64,000 nt of DNA from Bacillota bacterium (GTDB lineage: Bacteria > Bacillota > Clostridia > Christensenellales > SZUA-584): NCBI GenBank assembly GCA_023406895.1, contig JAEXTV010000016.1, forward strand, positions 62,001-126,000, given 5' to 3'. The translations under genes and the position numbers were made by a program. Below are positions 1 to 9,317 of the stretch, one piece after another. How positions within the stretch are numbered: the first letter of the stretch is position 1; each line of letters starts with the position of its first letter. The notes under the pieces were generated by a model, which saw only the letters and a list, made by a program, of their open reading frames with translations, was not told where the DNA came from and searched no databases.

Positions 1-1164
1 CGCAAAAGCGGCGATTTTATATAGCGCGCCTGGCCAGTCGAAAAACGCATACTCTTTTTGAATCTCAGCCGGGCTGGCGAGGCGGTTTTTGCGGTATTTG
101 AGCGTTTCAAACGTGATTGTCGGCACGCCGCGCGAAAACGCGTAATCGGTCAATGTCCCCTCTTCCCCCTTTTTGACTTTGAGCTCTTTGACCAATTTGT
201 ATTTGATGTCCTCACGCAAATACCGGGCAAGAGAAAGGCTGATCTCATTCAGCGTCTCAGGGTTCTCACTCGTGCTTATATCATCAACCGTATAGCCGCC
301 CTTTTGGCAGATAATCTCGCGCGCCCGCGAGTGGATGTCAATCGCGAGGGCAAATGAATATTGATCGAAAAGCGCCATAATCGCCTGCGTTTCGGGTTCA
401 GACCCGGGGAACGGCCCCGGATAGAAGTTCCCGGGCTTCTTTACTTTACTGCCCCAGTACTTACAGGGGAAATTTCTGTTGATATCCACGTTATTGGCGT
501 TCGTTTTTTTCTTGCCGTTGTGTTTTTTTAAGCAATACTGATACCCATCCGGATTCACAAGCGGCACCACCACAAGCGTCACCTTATCTAGCATCTGCGC
601 TTTTTCTTCATCACCCGCCGCGGCGGCATGCAAATAATCAAACAGGCACTGCATGATCAGCGGCGTGTTCGCGTTTTCCCTCGCATGCACGCCCGCCGTG
701 AGCAGCACATACACCGGCCCGCGGCCTACCGTCAGCGCATAAATATCTTTTCCCTGCACGCTCCTGCCGATCACATCGCTGCTTACCATGCCTTCATATG
801 CCTGCATCGTCTCTGTGATGTCCGTCACAAGCTGGTCATAGGTATAAAGGCTGTCCGTATCAAAACACAGCAGCCGGTAATCAAGCGGCTCAATTTGTGG
901 CGGCTCATGGCTTTCGAGCGCCGCATCATCTGAAGCATTCATCTGCTCCGGTATAACATCCGGTTTATCATAAAACACGCTGACAACCGGGCTCTCGTGC
1001 GCCTGTTCATCTGACCCGACATTGATTGCAGATGAGCTATGCAAAACGGCTGCGCCGGGCAGCAAAACCAACACAACCAAAAACAGAGCCACAACGGCGC
1101 TCTTCAGCAGTCTTTTACACGTTTTTTTCTCAGGCTGTGCCTGAAGCGGTCTGTCAATATCCAT
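1..1164 (-). CDS. M14-family zinc carboxypeptidase, 3' end outside window
   Basis: The reading frame starts at an ATG at 1164 behind a GGGAGCGGGA ribosome binding site and stays open to the left edge (388 codons), so the C-terminus is missing. Residues about 18-40 form a hydrophobic signal anchor, so the enzyme should act outside the membrane. The M14 zinc ligands are visible as HARE (His160, Glu163) and a later His278 in the string IDIHSR; the catalytic Glu353 lies in TFETL. M14 enzymes remove C-terminal residues from peptides, and secreted bacterial members often trim peptidoglycan stem peptides or scavenge peptides. The substrate here cannot be told. It is divergent from the polysaccharide deacetylase, which may also act on the envelope. 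Confidence 0.9.
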   Translation of the reverse strand, partial: MDIDRPLQAQPEKKTCKRLLKSAVVALFLVVLVLLPGAAVLHSSSAINVGSDEQAHESPVVSVFYDKPDVIPEQMNASDDAALESHEPPQIEPLDYRLLCFDTDSLYTYDQLVTDITETMQAYEGMVSSDVIGRSVQGKDIYALTVGRGPVYVLLTAGVHARENANTPLIMQCLFDYLHAAAAGDEEKAQMLDKVTLVVVPLVNPDGYQYCLKKHNGKKKTNANNVDINRNFPCKYWGSKVKKPGNFYPGPFPGSEPETQAIMALFDQYSFALAIDIHSRAREIICQKGGYTVDDISTSENPETLNEISLSLARYLREDIKYKLVKELKVKKGEEGTLTDYAFSRGVPTITFETLKYRKNRLASPAEIQKEYAFFDWPGALYKIAAFA

Positions 1165-1278
1165 TCCCGCTCCCGATAAGAAAAGTCTGCACTACTGGAC
1201 TTTTACTGTAATAGATCATGCTTTATTGGATTCACATTTTGCACGTTGGTGCATAGCTTCTGGTTTTTGAATTGAAAT

Positions 1279-1308
1279 TGGCGGATTATCAACAAAATTA
1301 TATATAAT
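1279..1308 (+). promoter_or_regulatory. Predicted sigma-A promoter for the polysaccharide deacetylase
   Basis: TTGGCG (1279-1284) and TATAAT (1303-1308) are separated by 18 bases in an AT-rich gap, about 150 bases upstream of the deacetylase start. The 295-base gap between the divergent genes shows no other gene. Confidence 0.5.
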
Positions 1309-1459
1309 ATATGAAATTCCTGCAAGAGAGAGAATATCCTTAGGGGCATCAACCGCGCATGACGGCTCATCAGCTTATGATCGCTCCATGCCGCAGCCGT
1401 GTTTACACTGCTTTGTAAAGAGACTATAATCAATGATGAGTATATTTTTAAGAGGATTT

Positions 1460-2257
1460 ATGAACCAGATTCAGCTGTATTTTTATCATGTGAATCCCAA
1501 AAAAACAGCCGTTTGCTTTACCTTTGACGATAATTTTTTACGGCACGGTGAACTGATTGCGCCCGCGTTTTTGCAGCGCGGCTTCCGGTGCACGTTCTAT
1601 TTGAATCCCGGAGCCGAAGATTTTCCGCCACATCTGGAAAGATACAAAACGCTCCTTAAACAGGGCTTCGAAATTGGCAGCCATGGGTACGTGCACGACA
1701 ATCTCAGCAAGCTTTCTCACGCCGTCGCCGAAAAAAACCTGCGGGATTCAGCGAATAGAATTCAGGAGCTTTTTCACATTTACCCCGCGACATTTGCGTT
1801 TCCGTATCACGATTACACAGAAAAGACACTTGCCATGGCAAGGACCTTTCATATCGAAACGCGCAACACGCTTGCGCATTCCATCTGGGTTCCCATCAAA
1901 ACGGCCATCCCGCTCGGCGATATGCTGACCGCGGTCGACTCGGCCATTGAAGAAAACCGTCCGCTCGTTTTCTCGGGCCACTCGGTGATCCTCACGCCCG
2001 AAGAAGCCAACGACGAGCGGCTCAGGAACGAAACCGGCTATAATCCCATTTTGCTCAGTGATTTATGTACCTTGCTCGATTATATTAAAACGCGTCATCG
2101 TGATGTTCAGGTGCTTAACTTCGAGCAGGCCGCGCTGCTCGCGTATATCAAGCAAAACGGTGCAATTGATGGGGATTCATTTTTATTATCCGAGAGGTCT
2201 ATGAATCATCTCGGGGCTTTTGGCATCGGTGTGGAAAGGCTCAGCAAACTGATGTGA
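1460..2257 (+). CDS. Polysaccharide deacetylase family protein (NodB-like, CE4)
   Basis: The protein of about 265 residues carries the CE4 fold motifs: TFDDN (catalytic and metal Asp pair) near the N-terminus, then SHGYVH, which supplies the HxxxH metal ligands, and FAFPYHD as the third motif. CE4 enzymes use a divalent metal to deacetylate N-acetylated sugars such as peptidoglycan or chitin oligomers. No signal peptide is seen, so the enzyme may be cytoplasmic or the substrate may be soluble. An ATG at 1433 is also in frame. I prefer 1460 because AGAGGA lies just before it, but the spacing is short, so 1433 remains possible. A clear terminator is not visible downstream. Confidence 0.85.
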   Translation: MNQIQLYFYHVNPKKTAVCFTFDDNFLRHGELIAPAFLQRGFRCTFYLNPGAEDFPPHLERYKTLLKQGFEIGSHGYVHDNLSKLSHAVAEKNLRDSANRIQELFHIYPATFAFPYHDYTEKTLAMARTFHIETRNTLAHSIWVPIKTAIPLGDMLTAVDSAIEENRPLVFSGHSVILTPEEANDERLRNETGYNPILLSDLCTLLDYIKTRHRDVQVLNFEQAALLAYIKQNGAIDGDSFLLSERSMNHLGAFGIGVERLSKLM

Positions 2258-2360
2258 CCGGCATAACAAATTAAGCCGAACATCGTGCCACATGAAATGG
2301 CGTGAGTGCGGCTGTGTTTTCATACATATTATTTATCTCTAAAATGTGAATGTAAATAGC

Positions 2361-3818
2361 TTAATCTCTCTCAGAAAAGTCAGCCGTGTATTCAAACCAG
2401 AATATTGTGAAGCCGTCCTCGCAATCAACGCCATAATTCATATCATGCGCCTTTAAAAATGTGCTGACTATCGACAGCCCGATGCCGGTTCCCTGCTGTC
2501 GTCCGCCATGATGCTGGCTTCGCTGATATCTTTCCCAGATGATATCCCTGTCCTCTTCCGGAATGGGTTCACCCGGGTTGATCACAGCCACCCGTATTTT
2601 GTTGTCCTTTTCTGCGGCTTCGACTGTAATTGTTCCCCCGTTCACTGTATGGTTAACGGCATTATTCAATAAATTGCGCATCACCTGACAGATTTTCATC
2701 CCATCTGCGTAAACGGGGATATCGCTGCGCGTCCTTTTAAACGCCAACGCTATTCCGTATTCCGCCGCATTTTTCTCACAGAGGGCCATTTCTGATTCTA
2801 TGATTTCACAAAGATTATACCAATCTTTTTTGAGCTGGATGTACCCGGCCTGCAGCTGAGAATAATCCATAATATCACTGACCATCTCACTCATGCGCCC
2901 GGCCTCCTGTATGATCAGCGTCAAATTCTCATAACGCTTCTCATCATCTTTCCAGTTGATATCCCGAACCATTTCGGCGTAACCTGCGATAAGCGCGAGA
3001 GGCGAGCGCAATTCATGTGACACATTGGCAATCACCTCTTTGCGCAGAACATCCACGCGCTGCAGGGCCAGCCCCAGCGCCTCCACCGAACCCGACAACT
3101 GACCGAGTTCATCCTTCAAGTGCAGCCCCGGTTTCGCCGTCAGCTCGCCTTGGGCGAGGCTGTCCACGGTTCTTTTAATCACGCGGATCGGCTTCACAAA
3201 ATGTCTGGATAACAAAGCCGCCGCAACGGCTGTAACAAGGGTAAGGCTGACGGTGAGAATGACAAGCTGATTTCGGTTCATATGGAGCACCGTCTGCAGC
3301 TGATCCAATCTCTGATACAGAATGACCGACGCCTGCCGGTTATTAAACTGCGCCGGTATTCCGATTTCCATTGTAATCGGATCGGTGCCGTTGCGTATGA
3401 TTTTGGTGTATGACTTCCCTTGAGACAGCCCTTTAAATTCTTTGCTGTATTTCAAATTGCGCTGTATGTACAAGGATGCCGATCCGTATGACTGCGAATC
3501 GAGTTGATGCCCCGTGCTGTAAAGAGCCACAAGCTTCCCGTCGCTGTTGATCACCATCATTTTTCCGTTGGTGAGTTTGCTTAATGAAAGAATCAGCTGT
3601 TCGTTGCCGGATAGGTCTTTGGTTTTCAAACGTTCCATGATCGGTTCCAGCTGCTCCTGCATGTCGGCAACTGAGGCATTCACATAATTCTGCTCGAACA
3701 GAAAAATTTGAGCCACCAACATGAACACGATACCCAAAACCACCAACAGCATCATAATCAGCCATAAGCGGACAACAATCTTGGAGCGAAAGGGCGATTT
3801 TTTACACTGTTTCTTCAT
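2361..3818 (-). CDS. Membrane sensor histidine kinase
   Basis: This 485-residue kinase has transmembrane helix 1 at about 17-41, an extracytoplasmic sensor segment of about 140 residues, helix 2 at about 185-204, a HAMP linker, then HisKA with the phospho-acceptor His268 in NVSHELRSP. The HATPase domain has an N-box (LLNNAVNHT) and a glycine box (GTGIGLSIV). It should phosphorylate the adjacent OmpR-type regulator. The ATG at 3818 gives a 17-base overlap with the regulator gene; a GTG at 3872 would lengthen the overlap and is less likely. It is the last gene of a minus-strand operon with the DUF362 lipoprotein and the permease, so the signal probably concerns the envelope or a transported compound. 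The ligand is unknown. Confidence 0.93.
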   Translation of the reverse strand: MKKQCKKSPFRSKIVVRLWLIMMLLVVLGIVFMLVAQIFLFEQNYVNASVADMQEQLEPIMERLKTKDLSGNEQLILSLSKLTNGKMMVINSDGKLVALYSTGHQLDSQSYGSASLYIQRNLKYSKEFKGLSQGKSYTKIIRNGTDPITMEIGIPAQFNNRQASVILYQRLDQLQTVLHMNRNQLVILTVSLTLVTAVAAALLSRHFVKPIRVIKRTVDSLAQGELTAKPGLHLKDELGQLSGSVEALGLALQRVDVLRKEVIANVSHELRSPLALIAGYAEMVRDINWKDDEKRYENLTLIIQEAGRMSEMVSDIMDYSQLQAGYIQLKKDWYNLCEIIESEMALCEKNAAEYGIALAFKRTRSDIPVYADGMKICQVMRNLLNNAVNHTVNGGTITVEAAEKDNKIRVAVINPGEPIPEEDRDIIWERYQRSQHHGGRQQGTGIGLSIVSTFLKAHDMNYGVDCEDGFTIFWFEYTADFSERD

Positions 3819-4476
3819 ATTCAAACTTATACCCAACTCCCCATACGGTTTGAATGGTCTTGCGGTAACCACCCAGATGCTCCCGCAGGGATTTTATATG
3901 TGTATCAACCGTGCGGGCGTCACCATAGTAATCATATCCCCAAACCCTGTTCAGCAGCTGCTCACGGCTCAGCACAAGCCGTTCGTTTTGTGCAAGATAT
4001 AATAACAAATCAAACTCTTTGGGCGGCAAACTAAACACCTTTTCACCCGCAGAGACCCTCCGCGACCCGGGAGATATGCATAGATCGCCAAACAGGAGAT
4101 GATCACCCGTCTTTCCGCTGCGTTTGAGAACGGCGCGGATGCGAGCCATCAATTCCTTTGGACTAAACGGTTTTGGCACATAATCGTCCGCGCCGAGATT
4201 AAAGCCCAGAATTTTATCGTACTCCTCGCTGCGTGAAGTCAGCATAATCACCGGCACTTCACTGTCCCTGCGAATTTCCGAAAGCGTTTCAAAACCATCG
4301 AGCCCCGGCATCATCACATCCAGCACGATCATATCAAACTGCGTCTCATGTGCTTTTTCGATAGCTATCCGTCCGTTTTCCGCCTCCTCACACTGGAATC
4401 CTTCCAGCTCACCGTATGTAAGAACCAGCTTGCGAAGATGTGTATCATCGTCAACAATCAGCAGCTTAGGCATCAT
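3802..4476 (-). CDS. OmpR/PhoB-family response regulator
   Basis: The receiver domain begins LLIVDDD (acidic pocket), has the phospho-acceptor Asp53 in VLDVMMPG, the switch Thr in MLTSR and the conserved Lys in VPKPF. A winged-helix DNA-binding domain follows, with the usual TVDTHIKSLR recognition helix and the C-terminal hairpin VWGVGYKFE. The start at 4476 lies 5 bases after a GGAGGGG ribosome binding site; the ATG at 4473 is also possible. It overlaps the kinase gene and is 54 bases from the permease gene. OmpR-type regulators bind direct repeats with an 11-base period, and such repeats occur upstream of the first gene of this operon (6569-6607), so autoregulation is likely. Confidence 0.94.
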   Translation of the reverse strand: MMPKLLIVDDDTHLRKLVLTYGELEGFQCEEAENGRIAIEKAHETQFDMIVLDVMMPGLDGFETLSEIRRDSEVPVIMLTSRSEEYDKILGFNLGADDYVPKPFSPKELMARIRAVLKRSGKTGDHLLFGDLCISPGSRRVSAGEKVFSLPPKEFDLLLYLAQNERLVLSREQLLNRVWGYDYYGDARTVDTHIKSLREHLGGYRKTIQTVWGVGYKFEYEETV

Positions 4477-4530
4477 GCACCCCTCCTTCCATAAACAGTA
4501 TACATCTTCCATGGCTCTCAATCCAGTGCA

Positions 4531-5439
4531 TCATGTCACAAGGTCAACCAGCATACCGGACAAAAAGGCGAACATCACACTGAACAGAATATACAGGACA
4601 AACCGCTTACCCCCAAGCACAATCTTCATTGCGCCCAGATTGGTAATTTTGGTGGCAGGGCCGGTAATCATAAAAGCCGTGGCCGACCCCAAGCTCATGC
4701 CGCTCCACAGCCATTCCTGCAGCAACGGAATTGTCCCGCCGCCGCACATATATAACGGAACACCGATCGTGGCCGCCATCAACACCCCAAACCCCCGCTG
4801 GTTTCCGAATAGATCGGCAAACCCTTCGGCGGGAACATACCGCTGAAAGATGGCGGAAAGCGCGATTCCCAGCAAAAAATAAGGCCCTGTGGTTTTAACG
4901 TTCCGCCACATGTTTTTGAGCAGGCGTATCATAAGATTCGGGTCGGAATCGCGGTTTGCCAATTTGCCGATACCCGAGAAATTAAAAAAGCGCTTTCCTT
5001 GACGGCTGTAAAAAAACCAGACACATAAACCGGCGGTCATTCCGCATAGCAGGCAGGAAGCCACGCGAATCACCAGCGCCTGCGTGCCCAGCGCCGCGCT
5101 GTATATAATGAGCTGGGGGTTTAACAAAACTGAGCTCATCATAAAAGCGGCGAGCCAATCGTCTCTCATGCCCTTTTCAGAAAATGAAGCGGCAATCGGT
5201 ATGGTGCCATACATACAAAGCGGAGAGGCGATTCCGATGATACTTGCCGGAATCGCCCCCAGCACCCCCAGCTTCTTGTCTTGCAGTTTTGAAAACAAAC
5301 GATGTATTTTTTGCTTTCCGAATACCGAAATGACAGACCCGATGACGATGCCTATCACCCAGTACAGAAAAATCTGCTCGAACTGAACGGAAAAATAATA
5401 CCAAAGGTAAATACCTTCCCGCCGCAGGATCTCAATCAT
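4531..5439 (-). CDS. ArsP/YraQ-like permease (DUF318)
   Basis: The 302-residue, multi-helix membrane protein matches the DUF318/ArsP_1 pattern: two related halves, with SPLCMYGTIPI in the first and YMCGGGTIPLL in the second, each followed by a helix with a conserved Pro/Asn or Gly/Pro turn (LLNPQL, MITGPAT). Characterised ArsP members export trivalent organoarsenicals; other members are of unknown function. Each half-motif holds a cysteine, which fits binding of a soft metal or metalloid, but that is inference. The start codon overlaps the end of the DUF362 gene by 8 bases, indicating translational coupling. The kinase/regulator pair directly downstream probably controls it. Confidence 0.82.
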   Translation of the reverse strand: MIEILRREGIYLWYYFSVQFEQIFLYWVIGIVIGSVISVFGKQKIHRLFSKLQDKKLGVLGAIPASIIGIASPLCMYGTIPIAASFSEKGMRDDWLAAFMMSSVLLNPQLIIYSAALGTQALVIRVASCLLCGMTAGLCVWFFYSRQGKRFFNFSGIGKLANRDSDPNLMIRLLKNMWRNVKTTGPYFLLGIALSAIFQRYVPAEGFADLFGNQRGFGVLMAATIGVPLYMCGGGTIPLLQEWLWSGMSLGSATAFMITGPATKITNLGAMKIVLGGKRFVLYILFSVMFAFLSGMLVDLVT

Positions 5440-6520
5440 CTATACTCACCAATCGATAGGCGCGGCTGCCAAAACCAATTTCTTCGGCATGCTCCAAAAT
5501 GTGCGTCCCGTTTCTCGATTCAATGCGTTTAATCACAGATTTGCTGTCCGGGGCGGCATAAATCAAATCGACACAGGCCTGATCGAGAGCCACCGGATCC
5601 AGCGAGGCGAGAATGCCGATGTCGTGCATATCCGGTTTGTTGGGGAATGCATCGCAGTCACAGTCCACCGAGATATTATTCATCACGTTGATACAGAGCA
5701 TCTTGTTACCGTTATCAAGGTAGTCATATACCGATTTCGCGGCCTCTGCCATACTCTCGGTAAAGGTATCCGCGGGCGTACTCGGGCTATAGCCTGTTTT
5801 ATTGGCTCCGGCACTGTGAATGAGTGATTTTCCTTCTTTTGAGGCAATACCGATCGACATATTTTTGAGAGCACCGCCGAACCCGCCCATCATATGGCCT
5901 TTAAAATGCGAAAGAACAATGCAGAAGTCGTAATCCATAAAATGAGAACCAACCTGGTTTGTGGTCAGTCGTGTGCCGCCGTTGACGGGGATTTCAGTGC
6001 CGCCGTCGGCATCCATGATATCAACAGGTGCAATGGCCGTATAGCCGCGGTCCTCCGCCACTTGCATATGCATCGCCGTGCTGGCGCGTGAGCCACCATA
6101 AGCCGTGTTGCACTCAACAATTGTCCCGTCGACTGACTGAACAAGGTCTTTAATTAAATCGGGCTCGAGATTATAGCTACCCTCTCCTTCACCGGTATTC
6201 AGCTTCACCGCCACTTTGCCCTCAGCGGTGCGGCCCAAGGCATTATAGATGGCCATCAAGCCCTCCGGGCTTAAATCGGTGGTCATATACACAATGGGCG
6301 CGTCTTCCGAGTCTGTTTGATGTTCGAGCATGCCCGATGCCTGCGGGCTGGTGCTGCTGTCTGCGCTTTCCGAGGATTCCGGTGCGGCCAAAGGGCTTGG
6401 CGAAGGGCTTGCAGCCGGGCTGGCGGTTGCGTCACCGGTTTGACCGGCAACCTCGCTGCATCCGGCCAGCAAGCTCATCGTCATGACAATAGCGAAAAGG
6501 AGTGATAAAAAACGTTTCAC
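5432..6520 (-). CDS. DUF362-domain lipoprotein
   Basis: The 362-residue product has a lipoprotein signal ending in LLAGC (Cys20), then a low-complexity Ala/Ser/Pro linker to about residue 65, then a DUF362 domain with the typical GFGGALKNMSIG segment. DUF362 proteins are often called Fe-S centre proteins. This one lacks a ferredoxin-type four-cysteine box but has a CDCD string and further cysteines in the C-terminal half. The biochemical role of the family is not established. The protein should be tethered to the outer face of the membrane. It is the first gene of the operon with the permease and two-component system, downstream of the phased repeats at 6569-6607. Confidence 0.82.
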   Translation of the reverse strand: MKRFLSLLFAIVMTMSLLAGCSEVAGQTGDATASPAASPSPSPLAAPESSESADSSTSPQASGMLEHQTDSEDAPIVYMTTDLSPEGLMAIYNALGRTAEGKVAVKLNTGEGEGSYNLEPDLIKDLVQSVDGTIVECNTAYGGSRASTAMHMQVAEDRGYTAIAPVDIMDADGGTEIPVNGGTRLTTNQVGSHFMDYDFCIVLSHFKGHMMGGFGGALKNMSIGIASKEGKSLIHSAGANKTGYSPSTPADTFTESMAEAAKSVYDYLDNGNKMLCINVMNNISVDCDCDAFPNKPDMHDIGILASLDPVALDQACVDLIYAAPDSKSVIKRIESRNGTHILEHAEEIGFGSRAYRLVSIDD

Positions 6521-6568
6521 ATGACACCTCCAAAATTGACTTGTATAATGGCTTATATTTGAAGGCTA

Positions 6569-6607
6569 ATTGAGAATTGTGAGAAAACTGTGAGAAGACC
6601 GTGAGAA
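6569..6607 (-). promoter_or_regulatory. Phased direct repeats, candidate response-regulator operator
   Basis: Read on the minus strand, TTCTCAC, TTCTCACA and TTCTCACA recur with exactly 11-base spacing (TGAGAA cores at 6602, 6591 and 6580 on the plus strand). A fourth, weaker copy (TTCTCA, 6571) follows after 9 bases. An 11-base direct-repeat period is the binding signature of PhoB/OmpR dimers. The array ends about 20 bases before the -10-like CATTAT (6545-6550), so the last copy covers the -35 region, as in activated promoters of this class. It lies about 50 bases upstream of the DUF362 start codon, in the operon that encodes such a regulator. Confidence 0.7.
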
Positions 6608-6634
6608 TATAATGAAAATGACAGCATTATTCTT

Positions 6635-6740
6635 TGGCTTACGTTGGGGCGTAAGCCATCCACTGCGCAGTGGATTGCAATCCCGTGTTAAAATCGTTTT
6701 GCCATGGGATGCATTCGCCCGCTTGCTCCTCAGCATGACA
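6635..6740. repeat. Intergenic palindromic repeat cluster
   Basis: Two perfect hairpins sit side by side: a 9-base stem (6635-6643 with 6650-6658, loop TTGGGG) and an 18-base palindrome ATCCACTGC/GCAGTGGAT (6658-6675). They are followed by CATGGGATGC...CTCAGCATGACA (6703-6740). The last segment matches, in inverted form, one end of the repeat at 46811-46907. No gene is visible in the 448-base gap apart from this, the operator and a terminator. Confidence 0.6.
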
Positions 6741-6865
6741 TGAGGAGGGGGTTATCGGCACTCTGAAGTATACTTGTGTATACTCAAATAGGAGTCCTTT
6801 ATTGCAGAAATACGATGGAGTCTTTTAGTGTCTGGCTTAAGACAGTCATGATGACTTTTGCCAAT

Positions 6866-6904
6866 CTAAAAGGCTTGCGCGCGTTGTTCACCAAGCGGCA
6901 AGCC
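6866..6904 (-). terminator. Probable terminator of the glycogen operon
   Basis: On the minus strand GGCTTGC (6904-6898) pairs with GCAAGCC (6878-6872), followed by CTTTTAG. The loop is long (19 bases) and the T-tract short, so this is a moderate call. It lies about 65 bases after the glgP stop. Confidence 0.5.
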
Positions 6905-6968
6905 CATTATACTTCCTGTCGACGTATTTGTTCAGATTTTCAGTTCACATAATCATTCTCTTGTTATC

Positions 6969-9317
6969 CTACAGATGCCATATCTCCTGCGCATACTGCC
7001 TCACCGTCCTGTCAGACGAGAACTTTCCGGCCGACGCCACATTGGCAAGGCCCTTGCGCCCGAAGCTGAGCCTGTCCGCATAATCGCAGTTCACACGCAG
7101 CTTGGCTTCCACATACGGCATCAAATCGAGCAGCAGGAAGTAATGATCCGCCCGGTGCCAGCAGGCCCCCTCGAGTAACGCATCATACAGCTCCTTGAAG
7201 TAACCGAAACCGTCGTCGCTGAGTGTGCCGTCTATCAGCGTATCGAGCACGCGCTTCACCCTCGGGTTGCTCTCATAAATCGCTTTGGGGTTGTAGCTTG
7301 CGCTTTCGCGCCGGATGTCTTCCACGCGCGCCCCGAATATGTAGTTGTTGTCCTCACCGGCCTCTTCCACAATCTCCACGTTCGCGCCGTCGTACGTGCC
7401 AAGCGTGACCGCGCCGCTCAGCATCAGCTTCATGTTGCCTGTGCCGCTCGCCTCGGTGCCCGCGGTCGATATCTGCTCGGAAACATCCGCCGCCGGAATA
7501 ATCGCCTCGGCATACGAGCAGTTGTAGTTCTGCACAAACACGACACGCAGCTTATCGTTCGTTTGCGGGTCTGTGTTGACGAGCCGCGCAATCTCATTGA
7601 TCAGCTTGATAATCGCCTTGGCCCGAAAATATCCCGGGGCCGCCTTCGCGCCGAAAATAAACACCGTCGGATGAAAATCTTGAAGGCTGCCATCTTTGAG
7701 GCCGTAATAGATATCGAGTATCGACAGCGCGTTGAGCAGCTGGCGTTTGTATTCGTGCAGCCGCTTCACCTGCACATCGAATATGAATTCGGGCGGGATT
7801 TCCGTGTCCTCACGCTCGGCAATCAGCGCGGCGAGCTGCCGCTTTTTTTGCTGCTTCACGGCGTTAAAGCGATGCACAAAATCATCGTCTATGCTGTCTT
7901 TGAGCTTCCCAAGCTGACTTAAGTCAGTCAGAAAACCGCTGCCAATACGGCTTTCGATCAACGCCGTGAGCTCCGGGTTGCAGAGCCCGAGCCAGCGCCG
8001 CTGCGTCACGCCGTTGGTCTTGTTCTGAAATTTATCCGGATACAGCTCATACCAGTTTTTAAACACATCGTGCTTCAAAATCTCGGTATGCAGCCGGGCC
8101 ACGCCGTTCACATACGTTGACATAAACACCGCGAGCCGCGCCATATGCACCGTGTCGCAGTCGATTATGCGCATGCTTCCCGTCTTTTCCGCAGGAACCC
8201 CCGCCTCACCGAGCACCGCGCAAAGCTTTTCGTCAATCCGCGTGATGATCGCTCTGATCTCCGGGATCACGGCGTCCATCAGCGCCACGTGCCATGTTTC
8301 GAGCGCCTCGCCCATCACGGTATGGTTCGTATACGAAAACGTCCGCTGCGCCATTGCAAATGCGTCGTCAAAACTGAATCCCTCAGCCATCAGCAGCCGC
8401 ATCAGCTCGGGCACGCAGATCACCGGGTGCGTATCATTAAGCTGAATCGCGCAGTGCGCCGCGAATCCCGAAAGATCGCTGCCGTGTGTGCGCTTGTACC
8501 GCGCGATGATATCCTGCAGCGACGCACTCGCGAGAAAATACTGCTGCTTGAGGCGCAGCTTTTTGCCCGCGTCGTCACAGTCGTTCGGGTACAGCACGCG
8601 CGAGATATCCTCCGCGTCGTTCTTCTCCCGCACGGCCTGGGCGTAATCCTGATTGTTGAAAGCGGTAAAATCGAGTTCCTGCACCGCCTCGCTCTGCCAC
8701 AGCCGCAGCGTGCCCACATGGCCGCTTTGGTAACCGATCACGGGCATGTCGTACGGCACCGCGCGAACGGTCTGATCCGCGAATGTCACCGTCACCGCCC
8801 TGTCGTCGCGGCGGCAGCTCCACGGGTCGCCGTCCGTCTGCCAATCGTCGGCGGTTTCGCACTGCATGCCGTCGACAAACAGCTGTTTAAAAAGCCCGAA
8901 CTTGTAGCGGATGCCGTAACCGTCGAGCGGCAGCGCCATCGTCGCCGCACTGTCTAAGAAACACGCCGCGAGACGGCCCAGCCCGCCGTTGCCGAGCGCC
9001 GCGTCCTCAATGTCTTCCAGTGCGGCTAAATCCGCGCCGCGCTCCCGCAGCTTTTCGCGCACCTCACCCAGCACACCGAGGCAATAGAGGTTGTTAAACA
9101 CCATCCGTCCGATTAAGAACTCAATAGAAAAATAATAGGCGCGCCGCGCCGTGCTATGTTTATTTTTGCTGATGATCCAGTCGTCTGATATCAATGCCAT
9201 CACGGCCTTCGAGAGCGCGTCGTGCAGCTGAGCCGCACTTGCGCTTTTCATATCCTTCTGGTAACTGCTTTTTAGGTTTTGTTCCGTCATGCGCAATATC
9301 TGGTTGCTGTCGGTCAT
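6969..9317 (-). CDS. glgP: Glycogen/maltodextrin phosphorylase
   Basis: The 782-residue protein is a GT35 phosphorylase: GNGGLGRLAACFLDS and QLNDTHP near the N-terminal half, and the pyridoxal-phosphate lysine in EASGTGNMK followed by GTYDGANVEI. It releases glucose 1-phosphate from the non-reducing ends of alpha-1,4-glucans. It is slightly short for the family (about 800-830), with no missing core motif. The start codon overlaps the malQ stop by four bases (ATGA), so both are translated from one message. With MalQ it forms the cytoplasmic pathway for maltodextrin or glycogen breakdown. The operon is headed by a LacI-type regulator and a broken sugar transporter, so the substrate may now be mostly internal glycogen. 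Confidence 0.96.
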   Translation of the reverse strand: MTDSNQILRMTEQNLKSSYQKDMKSASAAQLHDALSKAVMALISDDWIISKNKHSTARRAYYFSIEFLIGRMVFNNLYCLGVLGEVREKLRERGADLAALEDIEDAALGNGGLGRLAACFLDSAATMALPLDGYGIRYKFGLFKQLFVDGMQCETADDWQTDGDPWSCRRDDRAVTVTFADQTVRAVPYDMPVIGYQSGHVGTLRLWQSEAVQELDFTAFNNQDYAQAVREKNDAEDISRVLYPNDCDDAGKKLRLKQQYFLASASLQDIIARYKRTHGSDLSGFAAHCAIQLNDTHPVICVPELMRLLMAEGFSFDDAFAMAQRTFSYTNHTVMGEALETWHVALMDAVIPEIRAIITRIDEKLCAVLGEAGVPAEKTGSMRIIDCDTVHMARLAVFMSTYVNGVARLHTEILKHDVFKNWYELYPDKFQNKTNGVTQRRWLGLCNPELTALIESRIGSGFLTDLSQLGKLKDSIDDDFVHRFNAVKQQKKRQLAALIAEREDTEIPPEFIFDVQVKRLHEYKRQLLNALSILDIYYGLKDGSLQDFHPTVFIFGAKAAPGYFRAKAIIKLINEIARLVNTDPQTNDKLRVVFVQNYNCSYAEAIIPAADVSEQISTAGTEASGTGNMKLMLSGAVTLGTYDGANVEIVEEAGEDNNYIFGARVEDIRRESASYNPKAIYESNPRVKRVLDTLIDGTLSDDGFGYFKELYDALLEGACWHRADHYFLLLDLMPYVEAKLRVNCDYADRLSFGRKGLANVASAGKFSSDRTVRQYAQEIWHL

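Noticed and set aside
8145..8957. Long open frame of 270 codons on the plus strand inside glgP
   Set aside because: It is an antisense shadow of glgP; its composition is Arg/His-rich and it has no ribosome binding site or family pattern.
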